NCBI GenBank assembly: GCA_963920575.1
Contig: OY986964.1
Span: forward strand, 31,857,597-31,921,596
DNA length: 64,000 nucleotides
Reading direction: 5' to 3'
From: Narthecium ossifragum
Lineage: Eukaryota > Streptophyta > Magnoliopsida > Dioscoreales > Nartheciaceae
Shown: piece by piece, positions 1 through 11,296 of the stretch
Layout: every line of letters starts with the position of its first letter
How positions within the stretch are numbered: the first letter of the stretch is position 1
Made by a program: the position numbers and the translations under genes
The notes under the pieces: model-generated
Told to the model about the DNA's origin: nothing
The model's input: only the letters and a program-made list of their open reading frames with translations
The model's database searches: none

Positions 1-450
1 GTGTGGATCAGACATCTTGACGGTGGCATTCGCCTTGGGGGCGTCTGGCTGAGTCGGATGGCTGAGTAAGAAATCTCACGACGTCTGGGTGTGGATCGAC
101 GACATATCTATATGTATATTAATCGCCTTCTATAACACAACGCGTTTTAAAGCCGTGATGACAGTGATTCCGTCAGAAACTCCAAGGTTAAGCATGCTTG
201 CCTTAGAGCGGTCCTAGGAGAGGTGATCTATACAAATGGTATCAGAGCCGGTATCCAGTCGTCTCGGATGGCCGAGTAAGTAATCCCATGACGCCTGGAT
301 GTGAATCGGGGACATATCTATATGTATGTTAATCGTCTTCTATAGCACGTGTTTTAAAACCGTGATGGCAGTGAGCGGTCACCCCTCTCGAGACCGTTTT
401 TTGCTCTTCCGCAGAAATCGGGAACAAACCGGGAACACTTCCCAGTAGGT
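1..450 (+). mobile_element. Cassandra-like TRIM retrotransposon, partial (LTR, primer-binding site, second LTR fragment)
   Basis: A non-coding retrotransposon remnant. Positions 1-234 read as the 3' part of an LTR ending in CA. They are followed after two bases by a primer-binding site complementary to initiator tRNA-Met (TGGTATCAGAGCC, 237-249). From about 253 the LTR sequence starts again (a 'cgagtaagtaatcccatgacg' type block, then the 'gacatatctatatgta' block also seen at 92-114). Positions 172-206 resemble the 5S rRNA box region (CAGAAACTCC then GTTAAGCATGCTTG), which is the hallmark of Cassandra TRIMs. The same family lies in reverse at 52869-53686. The copy is deleted and cut by the window edge. 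Family assignment is from motif recognition only. Confidence 0.7.
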
Positions 451-899
451 CAAGAATCTACAAGAAATTCTTCACATCATATTGACCTATGGAATAAGTG
501 GTTCATCACATCATATTGTTAGACTTCTTACATAGCAGAAGAAATTCATTCTTTCTGCGACTATTTGCATGAGGAAAGAACCGTCAAAAGCATGTTGAGT
601 AGTGTTTTATTTAACATTACATGGTTGCTCTGTACCATCGTTAGCATTTTCTAAATGTTTGAATGCAACCGTTTAATTTCAAATCTTGCTTGTTTTATGT
701 AGTCCATGGCCTGTTACAGTTGAAAGTAATTGGAGTTGCGATAACATAGAAAATAAATCACCAACATATCCCTGCACTCTGCTGTCTCCAAACCCAACCT
801 AGCATACTTGCACTAACAAGAGGAGTCTAAATGTTGGAGTCTAAATCTTAAGTGTTTTATGGGAGATCTGATCAGGTATCATTACCTTTTGTTAACCAG

Positions 900-3800
900 A
901 GCTCTTTCATGGTTTGCTGTTGGATGCTACTACTACTGCATCAAGAAGTATGATCAAGCACGAAGATTTTTCTGGTAATAGCTTCATATTTTCCTTAAAA
1001 TGTCCATATGGAGATAGTCAAACATTTATTATTATTATTTGTTCTATATTTGTTGTATTGTCCTCTTCATTTTTAGCTATTTGCCTATTTCTCCAATTGT
1101 GTGCCTACAATTCTTTCTTCTCTTCTCTTTCTGCGCACAAACATCACAAGCTAGTAGCCATTTTGCATCATCCATCCGTTTAGTACTCTTTTTATGTTTT
1201 TGTGCTCCATTTGATGGGTGCTTTTTAACCTTGATATATTTCTTTCCCAAACGCACTGTGTTTTGCAATTTGACAAAATCTAGCAACAATCATTTGACAG
1301 AGCTATTACACATGACTTCAAGTTAAAAGTAAATTTTCTCATGGCTGGTGCCTAGCTGTGTCAAATAATTCTAAAATTGCAGCAATGCATTGAGTTTAAG
1401 TTAGTGTATGCTATAATGTTTTAGTCTTACATGCCAAATCATCAGTTTTTGATACTGTTATATACCCAACTTGACTGATGTCTACCTTATCAACACTTCA
1501 GCGCACCCTGACACTTATTTACGACCTGACATTTATTTAACTCATTAATGTGGCTAATCGAATAAAGTGATTTGTTTCCAAGTCATCATTAGTCTATTAT
1601 TCCTTGTGCTAAAAGAATTCTGCATGACAAAAAATGTGATACGCTCATGATCTAAACTAATCCTGGGATGATATATACCATGTATTCTGTCTATGCTGAT
1701 CAGGTACCAGAAGCAAAGAATCCCCATCTTTCCTTTTCAATTATCTGAATGATTATGTTTCCATGATCAGATAAGGTGCTATTTGTGTCATTTTATCCTC
1801 AACAATGCAGCTATAAATTAAGATTTGCAATTCACAGTATGAAGTTATAATTTTTGCGAAAAATATGATTCTCGACATCTTAACTTGCTACCAATCACAG
1901 GAAAGGTTGGCATAGGCCCTTCCTCCCTTTTAATGCAGTGGACCCACTATCACATGTTAACATTTAGTCTTCTTGCATAGACTGCATACATGATATGTTT
2001 AAGATACAACAAGATTTCTTTCTTCCACAATGCAGCAAGGCTACTACAGTGGATGGAACATTCCCCCCTGCTTGGGTAGGTTCTGGGACTGCTTATGCTG
2101 CCCAGGAAGAAAGTGATCAAGCAATGGCAGCTTTTCGCACGGGAGCTAGATTGTTTCCTGGGTAACTTACCTTTAAACATCTGCCCACAACCACCTATCA
2201 AACCTTGCTTCTTTTGACCTACATATCTCATACATAGTGCATGATGGTTCTTTACTTAATTTTGGTAAGTGGCGGCTGTTGAAGTGATTATGGCCCTTTT
2301 TTTTGTCTGATTTGAGCAGTTAATAGCATCAGATTTAATTCAAACCTGAAACATCTGTTTTGATATCTCTGTATATTAACAAAATTTGAGAAGCAAATAG
2401 AATAAATGGATCCTCTTTTATCTGTAACTGAACTTCACTTTTTTTCTGGAAGTCGGTGAGTAACTACTAGAGATAACTAATGAGAAAGAAGTAATTGATG
2501 AGGAGAATGACGATATTGATTGTAATCGGTTATACAACCAATTTGTCCTTGTTATAATGTAATCTAGAAAACCAAAATAGGGCCTTCAGCTGATACAATT
2601 TTCGCAATCTAGAATTCAGCTGGTGGTTCTGGAAGTTATTGAGTGATTTCAGACAACCGTATGAGACTGAGAAATTGACTCTATTCTTGGAGTTTGAGAA
2701 GGCTATGATGATAGATGGATGGAAGTACATGAGTTTTGAATTCTTTAATTCTTTATTTATTTATTTTTCTGTTCGGGGGGGAGGCATGTGCAGAAAGGTG
2801 TTAAACTAGATCAGTGATTCATAGTTTCCCCTTTTTTAAGGATAGAAACTTTTATGGTCCCAAGCTTAAGTTACCGACATACTTTGTTTGTGAGGTTCAA
2901 GTTGTGGTCTTATTCTGCTAGTTAACACCCATTTCAGTTGACTCTTATCTTCTGTTTGATTGCTGAGATAAATTCACTCTTTAAGTCGCTTAGTAATCTT
3001 TTTCAATTATTGTGGTGACAAGAACGTAAAAAACCATCTCAACAGTCTTGCCTTGGTAGAAGTTTCTGTTGGAACAATTATATTCTTGCTGAGGCATGAA
3101 ATGTCTGAACCCGGCCTTTTGATTCCATAGTGATAGGTAATTTCTCTGTTACAGGTTAAATCTTGGTGTTCTCTGATTCCAGGTGTCATCTACCAGTATT
3201 ATATATCGGCATGGAGTATATGCGAACACACAATTTCAGACTTGCAGAACAGGTATCATCAATTCGCACTTGCAATTAGAGAGATTTTCATTATAATGTC
3301 AGTATATTCGATGGCAAATGAGAATGTGATGGTACTGTATCTTCACAAGTCCTTGTGTGTCTTAGCTGGTTATCTATCTACTTTTTCTCTAGAAGCTTGG
3401 GATCTGAGTAATCTAATGGAGGTTTTGGTGAGTAGAACAAGGGTAGAGGCCACAGCCGTAGCGGAATCCCTGAGCCCTGTAGAGATCGGATCTCTAGCCC
3501 CGTTAACATGTCATGAGAGAAAACACAAATGTATACAGAATGGAGAATGGAGACCAAAGTCTTCTCATTGGATTGAGTACCTTTGTTGGATTAATATGTG
3601 CAAGTCCTATAGGGAAACTATGACATATACGTCTGCATATGCTGACTCTTTCACAAACTGTCAGATAATTTGGACGTGTTTTTTTTTCTTTAAGCGTATG
3701 CTCCTTCATACAGAAATGTGATTCGCATGGCAAATTCAGTTATTGTCTGCCATGCTTCTCTAGACTCTTTCTTAGTCTTGGGAAATTGGAGATGTCTAAT

Positions 3801-6800
3801 GTCTATGGCACATGAGAAATGACTAAGCTCATTCTCATGCAAATTTCGTTCTATGTCATCTTCAGATATTCCTGATCCATTCTAACCTTTTGAAGAAACA
3901 TTTGGTTCTTTTTTAATTACTTAAGTTTGCTGCTATTTTGATTTACCATCAAGCTGTCTATTAGGACAACCATTTGTTTTTGTACGAGCTTTTATGTAGG
4001 ACATCCCTTCTGTTGAATGTTTCTCATGTACATATTCACTCGTTTTTATCAAGCACCGAGCAGTGCTATTTAAGGGAGTTAATCATGGTCACTGAATAGT
4101 AGAAAGTATCCTGTGTTATTGCCTTTCTTTGCATGGCAAGATTGGTTACCTCAAATTTCTCATCTATCTTTTCGTGCAGTATTTTCTGCAGGCAAAAGCA
4201 ATATGCCCTTCTGATCCACTGGTGTATAATGAACTTGGGGTTGTTGCTTATCATATGAAGGAGTAAGGAACCGTCTGAATTAATTTTTGGGTTCCTTATA
4301 GCTTACCGCCTGAGTTGCAGTATTAGGGAGATGTGTAATATGATCATTTTTCATTTTGGATTAATCTAATAGTCATGATGTGGTCCGCTTGTGACCAGTC
4401 AAATTATTTGGAATTCACGAGTTGAAATTAAATAGAGGATAACATGTTCCTCTGTTGAACAAAAAATTCCAAAGATTGTTGGTGATTCTTAGAGGTGTGC
4501 TTTTAGTAAAATATCAGTCGTTGCCTCTAATTTGGTCTGCAATTGCAGTTGATGCAGTGAAATATGCTTATATTTTATTATGTTTTTATTTCCCATTCAT
4601 CTAGGTATCAGAAAGCTGTTCGGTGGTTTGACAAGTCATTGGCTCATATCTCATCTTCACCAAGCGCAATGTGGGAAGCAACATTGATCAATTTTGCACA
4701 TGCACAGAGAAAGCTAAAGTACGAGTAATCTCATTGTGCTGGATTTGGCAGAATATATACGTTACTAGATAACATATATATAGTACATTCTATTGTATCT
4801 TTATTTCTTTAGCTGGCATATTGGTTTAGGTTAAGTCTCAAGGTATATTCAACAAACAAAAGAACTATTTCCAATGTAAACACTATTGCTTACACATGCT
4901 GCCCTGGAGGGTAGTATATCAGGTTTTAGCAAAACTATTGTGCTGGTGGCACATGTGGTGCCGATCTCTGGTGACACAATATTTGCTGTCGGCAAAGAGC
5001 TCTTTAGTGCCTAATTCATGTATCTATCTGCATAGGACCGCAGGACCTGTGCCGTACATGTAGTGTGTCTATTGTCATGGACTGGCATGGTAGTCCGTGG
5101 GTTTTAGTGTTTTGGATCATAACATGTCAAACCTCTGCCTCTAAACTGAACTTGACGTCTTTGCTTGCTGATGCCTTCTGAAGGTCAGAAAAGAAATTCT
5201 GGTGAATACAAACAGGATACATGCTTAATTATACTCTTTATATGCCTGAAAAGAAGTTGTTGTGTTGCAAGTTCAATTTGAAACCTTTGTCGTAATTAAT
5301 AGTTGTGCAATCTAGTGTATAGGAGGCAATCCATGAAATTGCTTTACATGTTAATTCGTGATAATCTGAAATGTGTAATTTGATTGGTTAAGTGCCATAG
5401 CATGAAAGCATGGTTCTGAAGTGCTTTGTACATAAACAAATCAAGTATGCTATATGAGAGAAGCTTTACTTCTGCAATATAACCTTATAAATGGGTCATA
5501 TTTTTTGTCAGGATGTACCATAAAGCAATATCCTATTACGAGAAAGCTCTAGCACTTTCGACTAAAAGTTTAAGCACATTTTCTGGTCTGGCATACACAT
5601 ACCATCTTCAGGTACTTTCCCAACTCTTTTTTGTTAAAATTCATTTTCTATGGGGATATTGAGCATGCAAACCAGCCTTTTATGGGAAGTTATCCATTGC
5701 CAGATCGATGATTTCTCATGCACTATATGACTGTTGAAATTCCGATGTCAATTAGACCTTGACTTGCTCAATACGCATGAATGTATTTCATGCTAATTTC
5801 TTTTCTGCCAAGCACATAGATTATATGTATCGGGATTAATTTTTAGAGAAATAACTTGATAACTGTTATATCTGCTGTTGTCTAAAAATGCTTGGGATCC
5901 TCCATAGCTTTGATTAGATGAGTCTTTACCCTTATGTTTCTAGCCCTTGGTTCTTGCTTCCAATGTTTGATGATTTATTGCGTTGTTCATCCAGGAGAAC
6001 TTTGATGCTGCAATTACATACTACCATAAGGTAAGGAATTTTTTTTTTTTTACAATAACAACCTTCAGCACAATTTTCTTTGCATGATGAGTGTTTCTTT
6101 GTAGTTTCTGTGTGCCAACTATTCTGGTGGATTTTCCTAGTGGTACTGTGATCAGGTTTACTGTGGGGAAGTTTTGTGCTCATTGTATCCCCTCAATAAT
6201 TTCATAGTATTAATGTAATTAGGTTATACCTAGATTCCATTCAATTTTGACTTGGGTTTATTAGATGGTTTTGTGCCTACAAATAAACATATAGATAATT
6301 AGTGAAAGTCTCTCTTTTTCTTAATCTTGATCTATGGTAGTTTTTTAGGATCAAAGATTGGATCCCCATGGGAGGACATTATAGATGTTGAAGTTACGTG
6401 TCACAGTGCTGCCTTTTTTTTTTTTTTTTTGATGAAGTGAGCCCGTAGGCTAGTTACAACTCGCTCCACTAAGCGAACCTGAGAGCATCAAGACCATCCT
6501 CCTGTCACAGTGCTGCCTTGACATCATGATATTCCTGATATTTTTCCCACGAAATTCAAGTCCCCAAGTCGTCCTAGATATTCCTGATATAATCATGTGA
6601 GTCAAAACCTACACTTATTGAAAGGAGATCCATGCCTAGCCTTTGCAAATTAAACCATGAGTATGAGTGATTGGAGTGTGGACATGTGGATCTTTATTTA
6701 ACTTCTAGTGGACAACATGCAGCTGGGATTACCTTTGAAAGTCATTTAAAAACATGCCGGAAGAACATGGTTTGTATGTAGCTCTACAATGTGTATAGGG

Positions 6801-6993
6801 GTGGCTCCTGCTTTTTCTTTCGTTCTGGATGTTGTGCTCTTTGAAGCCATCTTTTGTTCTTGATTTAGTGCTCAAAAACTTTTCCTTGTGTAAAAAACAG
6901 GCTTTATGGTTGAAACCAGATGACCAGTTTTGCACAGAGATGCTAACGCTGGCCCTCGAAGAGGAGTGCCGTGGCAGTAATGGTAGAAAATGA
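900..6993 (+). CDS. APC6: CDC16/APC6 anaphase-promoting complex subunit, 3' part (eight exons)
   Basis: TPR scaffold subunit of the anaphase-promoting complex, the nuclear E3 ubiquitin ligase that drives mitotic exit. Eight exons with GT-AG introns join in frame: 900-974, 2036-2161, 3183-3252, 4180-4262, 4605-4724, 5512-5611, 5995-6030 and 6901-6993 (TGA 6991-6993). They give about 233 residues. Recognisable blocks are ALSWFAVGCYYYCIKKY, YIGMEYMRTHNFRLAEQ, AKAICPSDPLVYNELGVVAY, AISYYEKALALSTKSLST and ALWLKPDDQFCTEML, which match plant CDC16 closely and contain the C-terminal TPR units. The product ends GSNGRK. The first exon seen starts inside a codon, so about 60% of the protein should lie upstream of the window beyond a long intron that carries the Cassandra remnant. 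Every exon is open, so I infer a functional gene cut by the window, not a pseudogene. Confidence 0.9.
6416..6502 (-). mobile_element. SINE-like retroposon with 17-bp target-site duplication
   Basis: Short retroposon in the last intron of CDC16. The sequence TGTCACAGTGCTGCCTT occurs immediately before (6399-6415) and after (6503-6519), a perfect 17-bp target-site duplication. Between them is a T run (the poly-A tail on the minus strand) followed by about 65 bp whose minus strand contains CAGGTTCGCTTAG, a weak B-box-like motif, and ends CGGGCTCACTTCATCA just before the A tail. This 3' end matches the element near 58115. The body is short for a SINE, so it is probably 5' truncated. Confidence 0.8.
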
Positions 6994-7225
6994 TAAGATG
7001 CTGCTGTTTGTATATCTTTCTAGAAATGGACATGCCATGTATGAGAAATCGACAGGTAGCTACACTGTGTTCTAATGTATACTAACTATTAATCTATTGC
7101 CGTTTGACTTTCTAAGGAACTTGGGTTGTTTGCCATCATTTCTTATGTAGATAATTAGTGTTTACATCAAAACAAGCAAACTTATTAACTGGTATACCAT
7201 CATATGGTGTTTTAATGTATAAGCA
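6994..7225. other. CDC16 3' untranslated and flanking sequence
   Basis: AT-rich sequence after the CDC16 stop codon. It probably includes the 3' UTR. I see no clear poly-A signal that decides its end and no other feature. Confidence 0.4.
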
Positions 7226-7657
7226 CTATTTTAAGGATTTGTTATGTTTTTCTGATGACATTTTTACCCTTTTGATGGACCTCCTCCCTGATCTCCCATG
7301 CTCATCCTCGTCACCATCCTCCCCGTGATCATGCCCATCAATCTCCCCCTCTGTGTTCATCAACCTACCCGTGGTCCCAGGCTCCCCATCCTCTTTGTCC
7401 TCCACATCCTCCTCTTCTTCCCCATCTTCATCATCAACATCCTCCTCCCCGACCACATCCTCATCCTCCTCACTATTCACTACCTTGGTAGTCCGCTCAT
7501 CCCCGTCGATCTCGCCACTCACTGGCTCTTCTTCCTCCTCTTCCTCTTCCTCCGCCTCCTCATCATCGGACTCCGGCCGCTCATTCTCATCCGAGTCCAT
7601 CTTGTCAAGGTACTTCAAGGACCTTGCCAGAGCGCACTGCCCTAGCCAGGAGCGCAC
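7226..7657 (-). CDS. Hypothetical highly acidic low-complexity protein (doubtful)
   Basis: An open frame of 143 residues dominated by Glu and Asp runs (residues about 20-125), with a basic tail containing RRSIKRVKMS. No domain is recognisable. The opposite strand is equally open because the DNA is a CTC/CAT-type low-complexity stretch, so openness is weak evidence of coding. There is no visible promoter or splice context, and the region continues into GC-rich repeats at 7786-7855. It could be a captured exon within a transposon, or not a gene at all. Confidence 0.2.
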   Translation of the reverse strand: MRSWLGQCALARSLKYLDKMDSDENERPESDDEEAEEEEEEEEEPVSGEIDGDERTTKVVNSEEDEDVVGEEDVDDEDGEEEEDVEDKEDGEPGTTGRLMNTEGEIDGHDHGEDGDEDEHGRSGRRSIKRVKMSSEKHNKSLK

Positions 7658-8209
7658 AAGCCATCACTATCGCTGGTCTCTGTCGCCCCGATCCTCTTTG
7701 ATGTCCGCCACTGCTGCATCAGATCCTCTTCTCCGTCAATTCCGCCATCATTCTTCTCCACCGCGTCTGCCCGGATCCTCTTCTCCGTCGTCCTCCTGCG
7801 CGTGTCGTCCTCCTGCGCGTGTCGTCCTCCTGCACGTGTCGTCCTCCTACGCGCGGATTGGGATCTCCACGAGCTACAGCACCGCACCTCTCAAATCCGC
7901 TTCTCCGACATTCCGGGTCCCTTCTGACCTCGGATTTGAGTACCCAAGACCCCGCCGGTCCTTCCCCGTCTCCCTTCCGGCGAGATCCGGCAATCGGCGT
8001 CGTTTTCCCCTAGGTCGCGGTCACCATCATCGACGAGCCCTCCATTCCGGCGAGATCCAGTTGTCTACCTCACCAAATCTATCCTGATCCAGCCATGTTG
8101 ATCCAGATCCCCTTGCATCTGATTGGATCCAGATCCGATTCGACTAGCCCAGATTGATTGATTCAAGATCCTCTAACTCCTAGCAGCCACCAACTCTTAG
8201 TTCCAGCAG
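7658..8209. other. GC-rich low-complexity sequence
   Basis: GC-rich sequence rich in CCGGATCCTC and CCGGCGAGATCC-like words. It grades into a GATCCAGATCC-rich stretch around 8085-8160 before the tandem array. No protein is recognised. It may be part of one composite transposon spanning roughly 7.2-10.3 kb, but I could not find terminal repeats. Confidence 0.3.
7786..7855. repeat. 18-bp minisatellite, about four copies
   Basis: Four consecutive copies of a unit reading GTCGTCCTCCTGCGCGT with one spacer base. The last two differ by single substitutions (CACGT, TACGC). Confidence 0.8.
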
Positions 8210-9250
8210 TTAACGCTGTAGCGAGAAAAAAGAAAAGAGAAAAGAGAATATTGCAAAGAGAATATTGAAAAGAAAATATTGCAAAGAGAATATTGAAAAG
8301 AGAATACGGCAAAGAGAATATTGTAAAGTGAAGAGCACAATACAAACCATACATTAGCTCTAAATCCTCTTTGATAGGTATTCTCTTTGTAATCAAGAAG
8401 AGGAGGGAAATCTGCAAAGAGAATACTGAAATCCATTCATGTATATTAATCAAGAAGAGAAGAGGGAAATATGCAAAGATAATATTGCAAAGAAAAGAGC
8501 ACAATCCAAACCATACATCAGCTATAAATCCTCTTTGATAGGTATTCTCTTTTTTCAAAAGAGAATACTGAAATCCATTCGTGTATATTATTCAAGAAGA
8601 GAAGAGGGAAATCTGCAAAGAGAATATTGGAAAGAGAATACTGCAAAGAGCAAAAGAGCACAATTCAAACCATACATGAGCTCTAAATCCTCTTTGATAG
8701 GTACTGAAATCCATTCATGTACATTAATCAAGAATAAAAGAGGGAAATCTGCAAAGAAAATATTGCAAAGAAAATAGCACAATCCAAACCATACATTAGC
8801 TCTAAATCCTCTTTGATAGGTATTCTCTTTTTACAACGAGAATATTGGAAAGAGAATACTGCAAAGAGGAAAGAGCACAATTCAAACCATACATGAGCTC
8901 TAAATCCTCTTTGACATGTATTATCTTTGTAAATACTGAAATACATTCATGTATATTAATCAAGAAGACAAGAGGGAAATTTGCAAAGAGAATATTACAA
9001 AGAGAATATTGCAAAAAAAAAAAACACAATCCAAACCATACATTAACTCTAAATCCTCTTTGATAGGTATTCTCTTTTTACAAAGAGAATATTGGAAAGA
9101 GAATACTACAAAGTGAAAAGAGCACAATTCAAACCATACATGAGCTCTAAATCCTCTTTGATAGGTATTCTCTTTTTACAAAAGAGAATACTGAAATACA
9201 TTCGTGTATATTAATCAAGAAGACAAGAGGGAAATATGCAAAGAGAATAT
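8210..9250. repeat. Complex tandem repeat array (CAAAGAGAATATTG / AAACCATACATNAGCTC blocks)
   Basis: A 1 kb array of two alternating blocks. One is a purine-rich run of CAAAGAGAATATTG-type words. The other is a block starting AAACCATACAT(T/G)AGCTC and continuing TAAATCCTCTTTGATAGG. The second block starts near 8344, 8508, 8667, 8786, 8884, 9033 and 9131, so spacing varies from about 98 to 164 bp. A third word, ATTCATGTATATTAATCAAG, marks the longer units. All frames open across it are by-products of the repeat. Confidence 0.9.
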
Positions 9251-9900
9251 CGCTGCTGAGGTTGATGACGGCTGCGTGCAGGGGACGGTGGTGGCCGGCG
9301 GATTTAAGTGGCTGAGCTGAATCAGGTGAGAGTTGGCTGAGGCAATTTGGTCAAGCCGGTCTAGGGAGATCCGATGGTTGTGGTTGGCCGGAAGTAGATC
9401 GCCGGCGATAGGGCCTTTCCGACGGGCGGGACCTTGGAGGAAGGGTCGTGGGACGGAGGGCAAGAGATCCACTGGAGCGGATCGGCTGGAGAAATGCCAG
9501 ATCGACGGGATCTGGATGTCGACGGCGGTGAGGTTTGGGTTGTCCGGCGTCGGGAACGACGGTGGAGTTCAGCGGGGGCCTTGAATGGTCGGGATGTCGG
9601 TATAGGAGGGTTGGCGAGGGTTTTAGAGGGGTTTGGGGGTGAGATCGGTGTCGGAAAGGGGTGATGGTTGCGGCTATGAAGTTGGGTTGGCCGGGGAAGG
9701 CACCGGAGGAGACGACCGAGGTGGTGAAGGTGTTGATCGGAGTCGTGGGGCTCAAAGGAAGATAGTGGTGGCGTTGGATGGCAGCGGGGGGTAGCCGGAG
9801 AGGAGAGAACGACGGTGATCGACGGAAGCTTAGGGCTCGGGCACGAGAGGGAAGAAGATGGTGATGACATGGCAGAGGAAGCGGCCGGCGACGAATATGG
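9251..9900. other. GC-rich spacer with overlapping spurious open frames
   Basis: GC-rich sequence with long open frames on both strands (for example 9361-9870 on the minus strand, rich in Pro, Ser and Thr). I recognise no domain. Simultaneous openness in several frames points to base composition rather than coding. Confidence 0.3.
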
Positions 9901-9904
9901 GGGT

Positions 9905-10160
9905 GGGGGCGGTGGCGGATCTGGATCTGGGACCTGCCGACGACGGATCTGGAGGTGGCGGATCTTGATCTGGGAACGGCCGGTGACGGATCTGAAGGTG
10001 GGAGCGGCCGGTCGGATCTGGAGGTGGGAGCTTCCGGTGACGGATCTGGGGGTGGGGGCGTCGGCGGATGTGGATTTGGGAGCAGCCAGTGACAGATCTG
10101 GATCTGAAGCGGCGGCGACCGGCGACGGATTTGGAGGTGGGAGCCGTCTGGATCTTGAGG
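9905..10160. repeat. GC-rich degenerate minisatellite (GGATCTGGAGGTGGGAGC type)
   Basis: About eight degenerate units of 22-45 bp. Each starts GGATCTGG or a one-base variant and most end in CCGGTGAC or similar, for example near 9918, 9939, 9986, 10013, 10041 and 10123. On the plus strand it would encode a Gly/Asp-rich repeat, but nothing else suggests a gene. Confidence 0.75.
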
Positions 10161-10477
10161 GGGAGGTGTTTTAAGGGAGATATGGTGATAATAATAGAGT
10201 GATGGGTATAAGAGTCTTTTAAACTCTAAGATGGTGTTAAGGAGTTAAATCTAATAGATGATGTTTTATTAGCAGGATAAATTTATATAATGGTGCTCCC
10301 TACTAAAACCCCTTTTTTATGCTCAATCTACACGACACAAATGTTCAAAAGAAGAGAGAAAGCCTCTCTGTTATTAAATGACTGCAGAACTTGAATGGAT
10401 TGTGAGAAAGAGCTATATGAGCAGCGACATGGCCTCTGCTAAACATTGATGGGACAACGAGTGTTCCAGAACATTGG

Positions 10478-10596
10478 GGTTGCGACCTTCAGCACCCTGG
10501 AACCGATCCCACAAGAACTCCATAGTTAATCATGTTAGGGCGAGAATAGTATGAGTACGGGTGACCTTCTTGGAAGTCCTCATGTTACAGCTGGGG
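10478..10596 (+). pseudogene. 5S rRNA pseudogene or 5S-derived sequence, near full length
   Basis: About 119 bp align end to end with plant 5S rRNA as I remember it. It starts GGTTGCGACC (for GGATGCGATC) and continues AGCAC, CCGATCCCA, AGAACTCC, AGTTAATCATG, AGGGCGAGAATAGTA, GGGTGACCTTCTTGGAAGTC and CTCATGTTACA. Substitutions fall in the internal promoter (AGTTAATCATGTTAGG for AGTTAAGCGTGCTTGG), and no T-run terminator follows, so Pol III transcription is unlikely. It resembles true 5S more closely than the Cassandra 5S domain elsewhere in this window does. It could be a dispersed 5S pseudogene or a remnant of an older Cassandra LTR. Confidence 0.8.
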
Positions 10597-11296
10597 GTAG
10601 AAGGCTCAACTCAACTAATCAGAAGAAAAAAAAAGTGCTCCAAAACATTCATCTTAATCGGTGACATGGTGGTGAATAATTGCTGGATTCAAACAAGAAT
10701 ACGTACAAGTTTTCACATTCAAAGCCTGTCTAGAGAGGTGGACTTCAATGCAAGATTCTCGAATAAGATGGTCACATTACAAAGTTACAAGTAATTCAAA
10801 ATTGTGGCATTGCAGCAGCAGAGGTAAGCTCAAAATGGCTGTTGCATTTCATTGGGGACAATGATCGAAACTCAATCTGCAAAAGATCACATACGACAAA
10901 AATGACCTCGTGCATTTGACATCCGAAGACCTCAACAGAGTCTAATAATAGTATGATAAACATCTGTCAGCCTAAAAGCACAACTAATTCACATCATATA
11001 CACAAAACATACTCTCTTTCCCTGCAATGGCATCACTTGTTGCATGGCCAATTACACTCGGGGGATACAACAAATAGAGGGTAGGGTAATAAGAGTACAA
11101 CATGGTTCAGCACTGACGGGGCCAATGGGACTAACCTCCACACAAAACACCATAGATATTGAAACCCATATGAGCAGGTAGCGATGCTCCTTCAAATCCA
11201 ATCGTGGTAAAAAAGCACAGCCCTTGAACCTCAATGTGCTCATTTAAATAGATTGCTCGTTCCCGCGTCATCTCTACAGGCAACAGTTTCCACTAC
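10597..11296. other. Intergenic sequence and DYRK kinase 3' UTR
   Basis: Between the 5S-like sequence and the stop codon of the minus-strand kinase. The part nearest 11296 is probably its 3' UTR. I see no separate gene; the short open frames here show no recognisable similarity. Confidence 0.4.

Noticed and set aside
715..800. A possible further CDC16 exon (reading VESNWSCDNIENKSP) after a TACAG acceptor
   Set aside because: It hits a stop, does not join in frame to the exon at 900 and does not match the conserved CDC16 sequence that should precede it.
3242..3721. 159-residue plus-strand open frame
   Set aside because: It reads through a CDC16 splice donor into the intron; only the first bases are exon.
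7298..8087. Plus-strand Ser/Pro-rich open frames opposite the acidic frame
   Set aside because: They mirror low-complexity CTC/CAT repeats and have no domain.
9351..9870. Two long minus-strand open frames rich in Pro/Ser/Thr
   Set aside because: Several frames are open at once in GC-rich DNA with no domain, so composition explains them.
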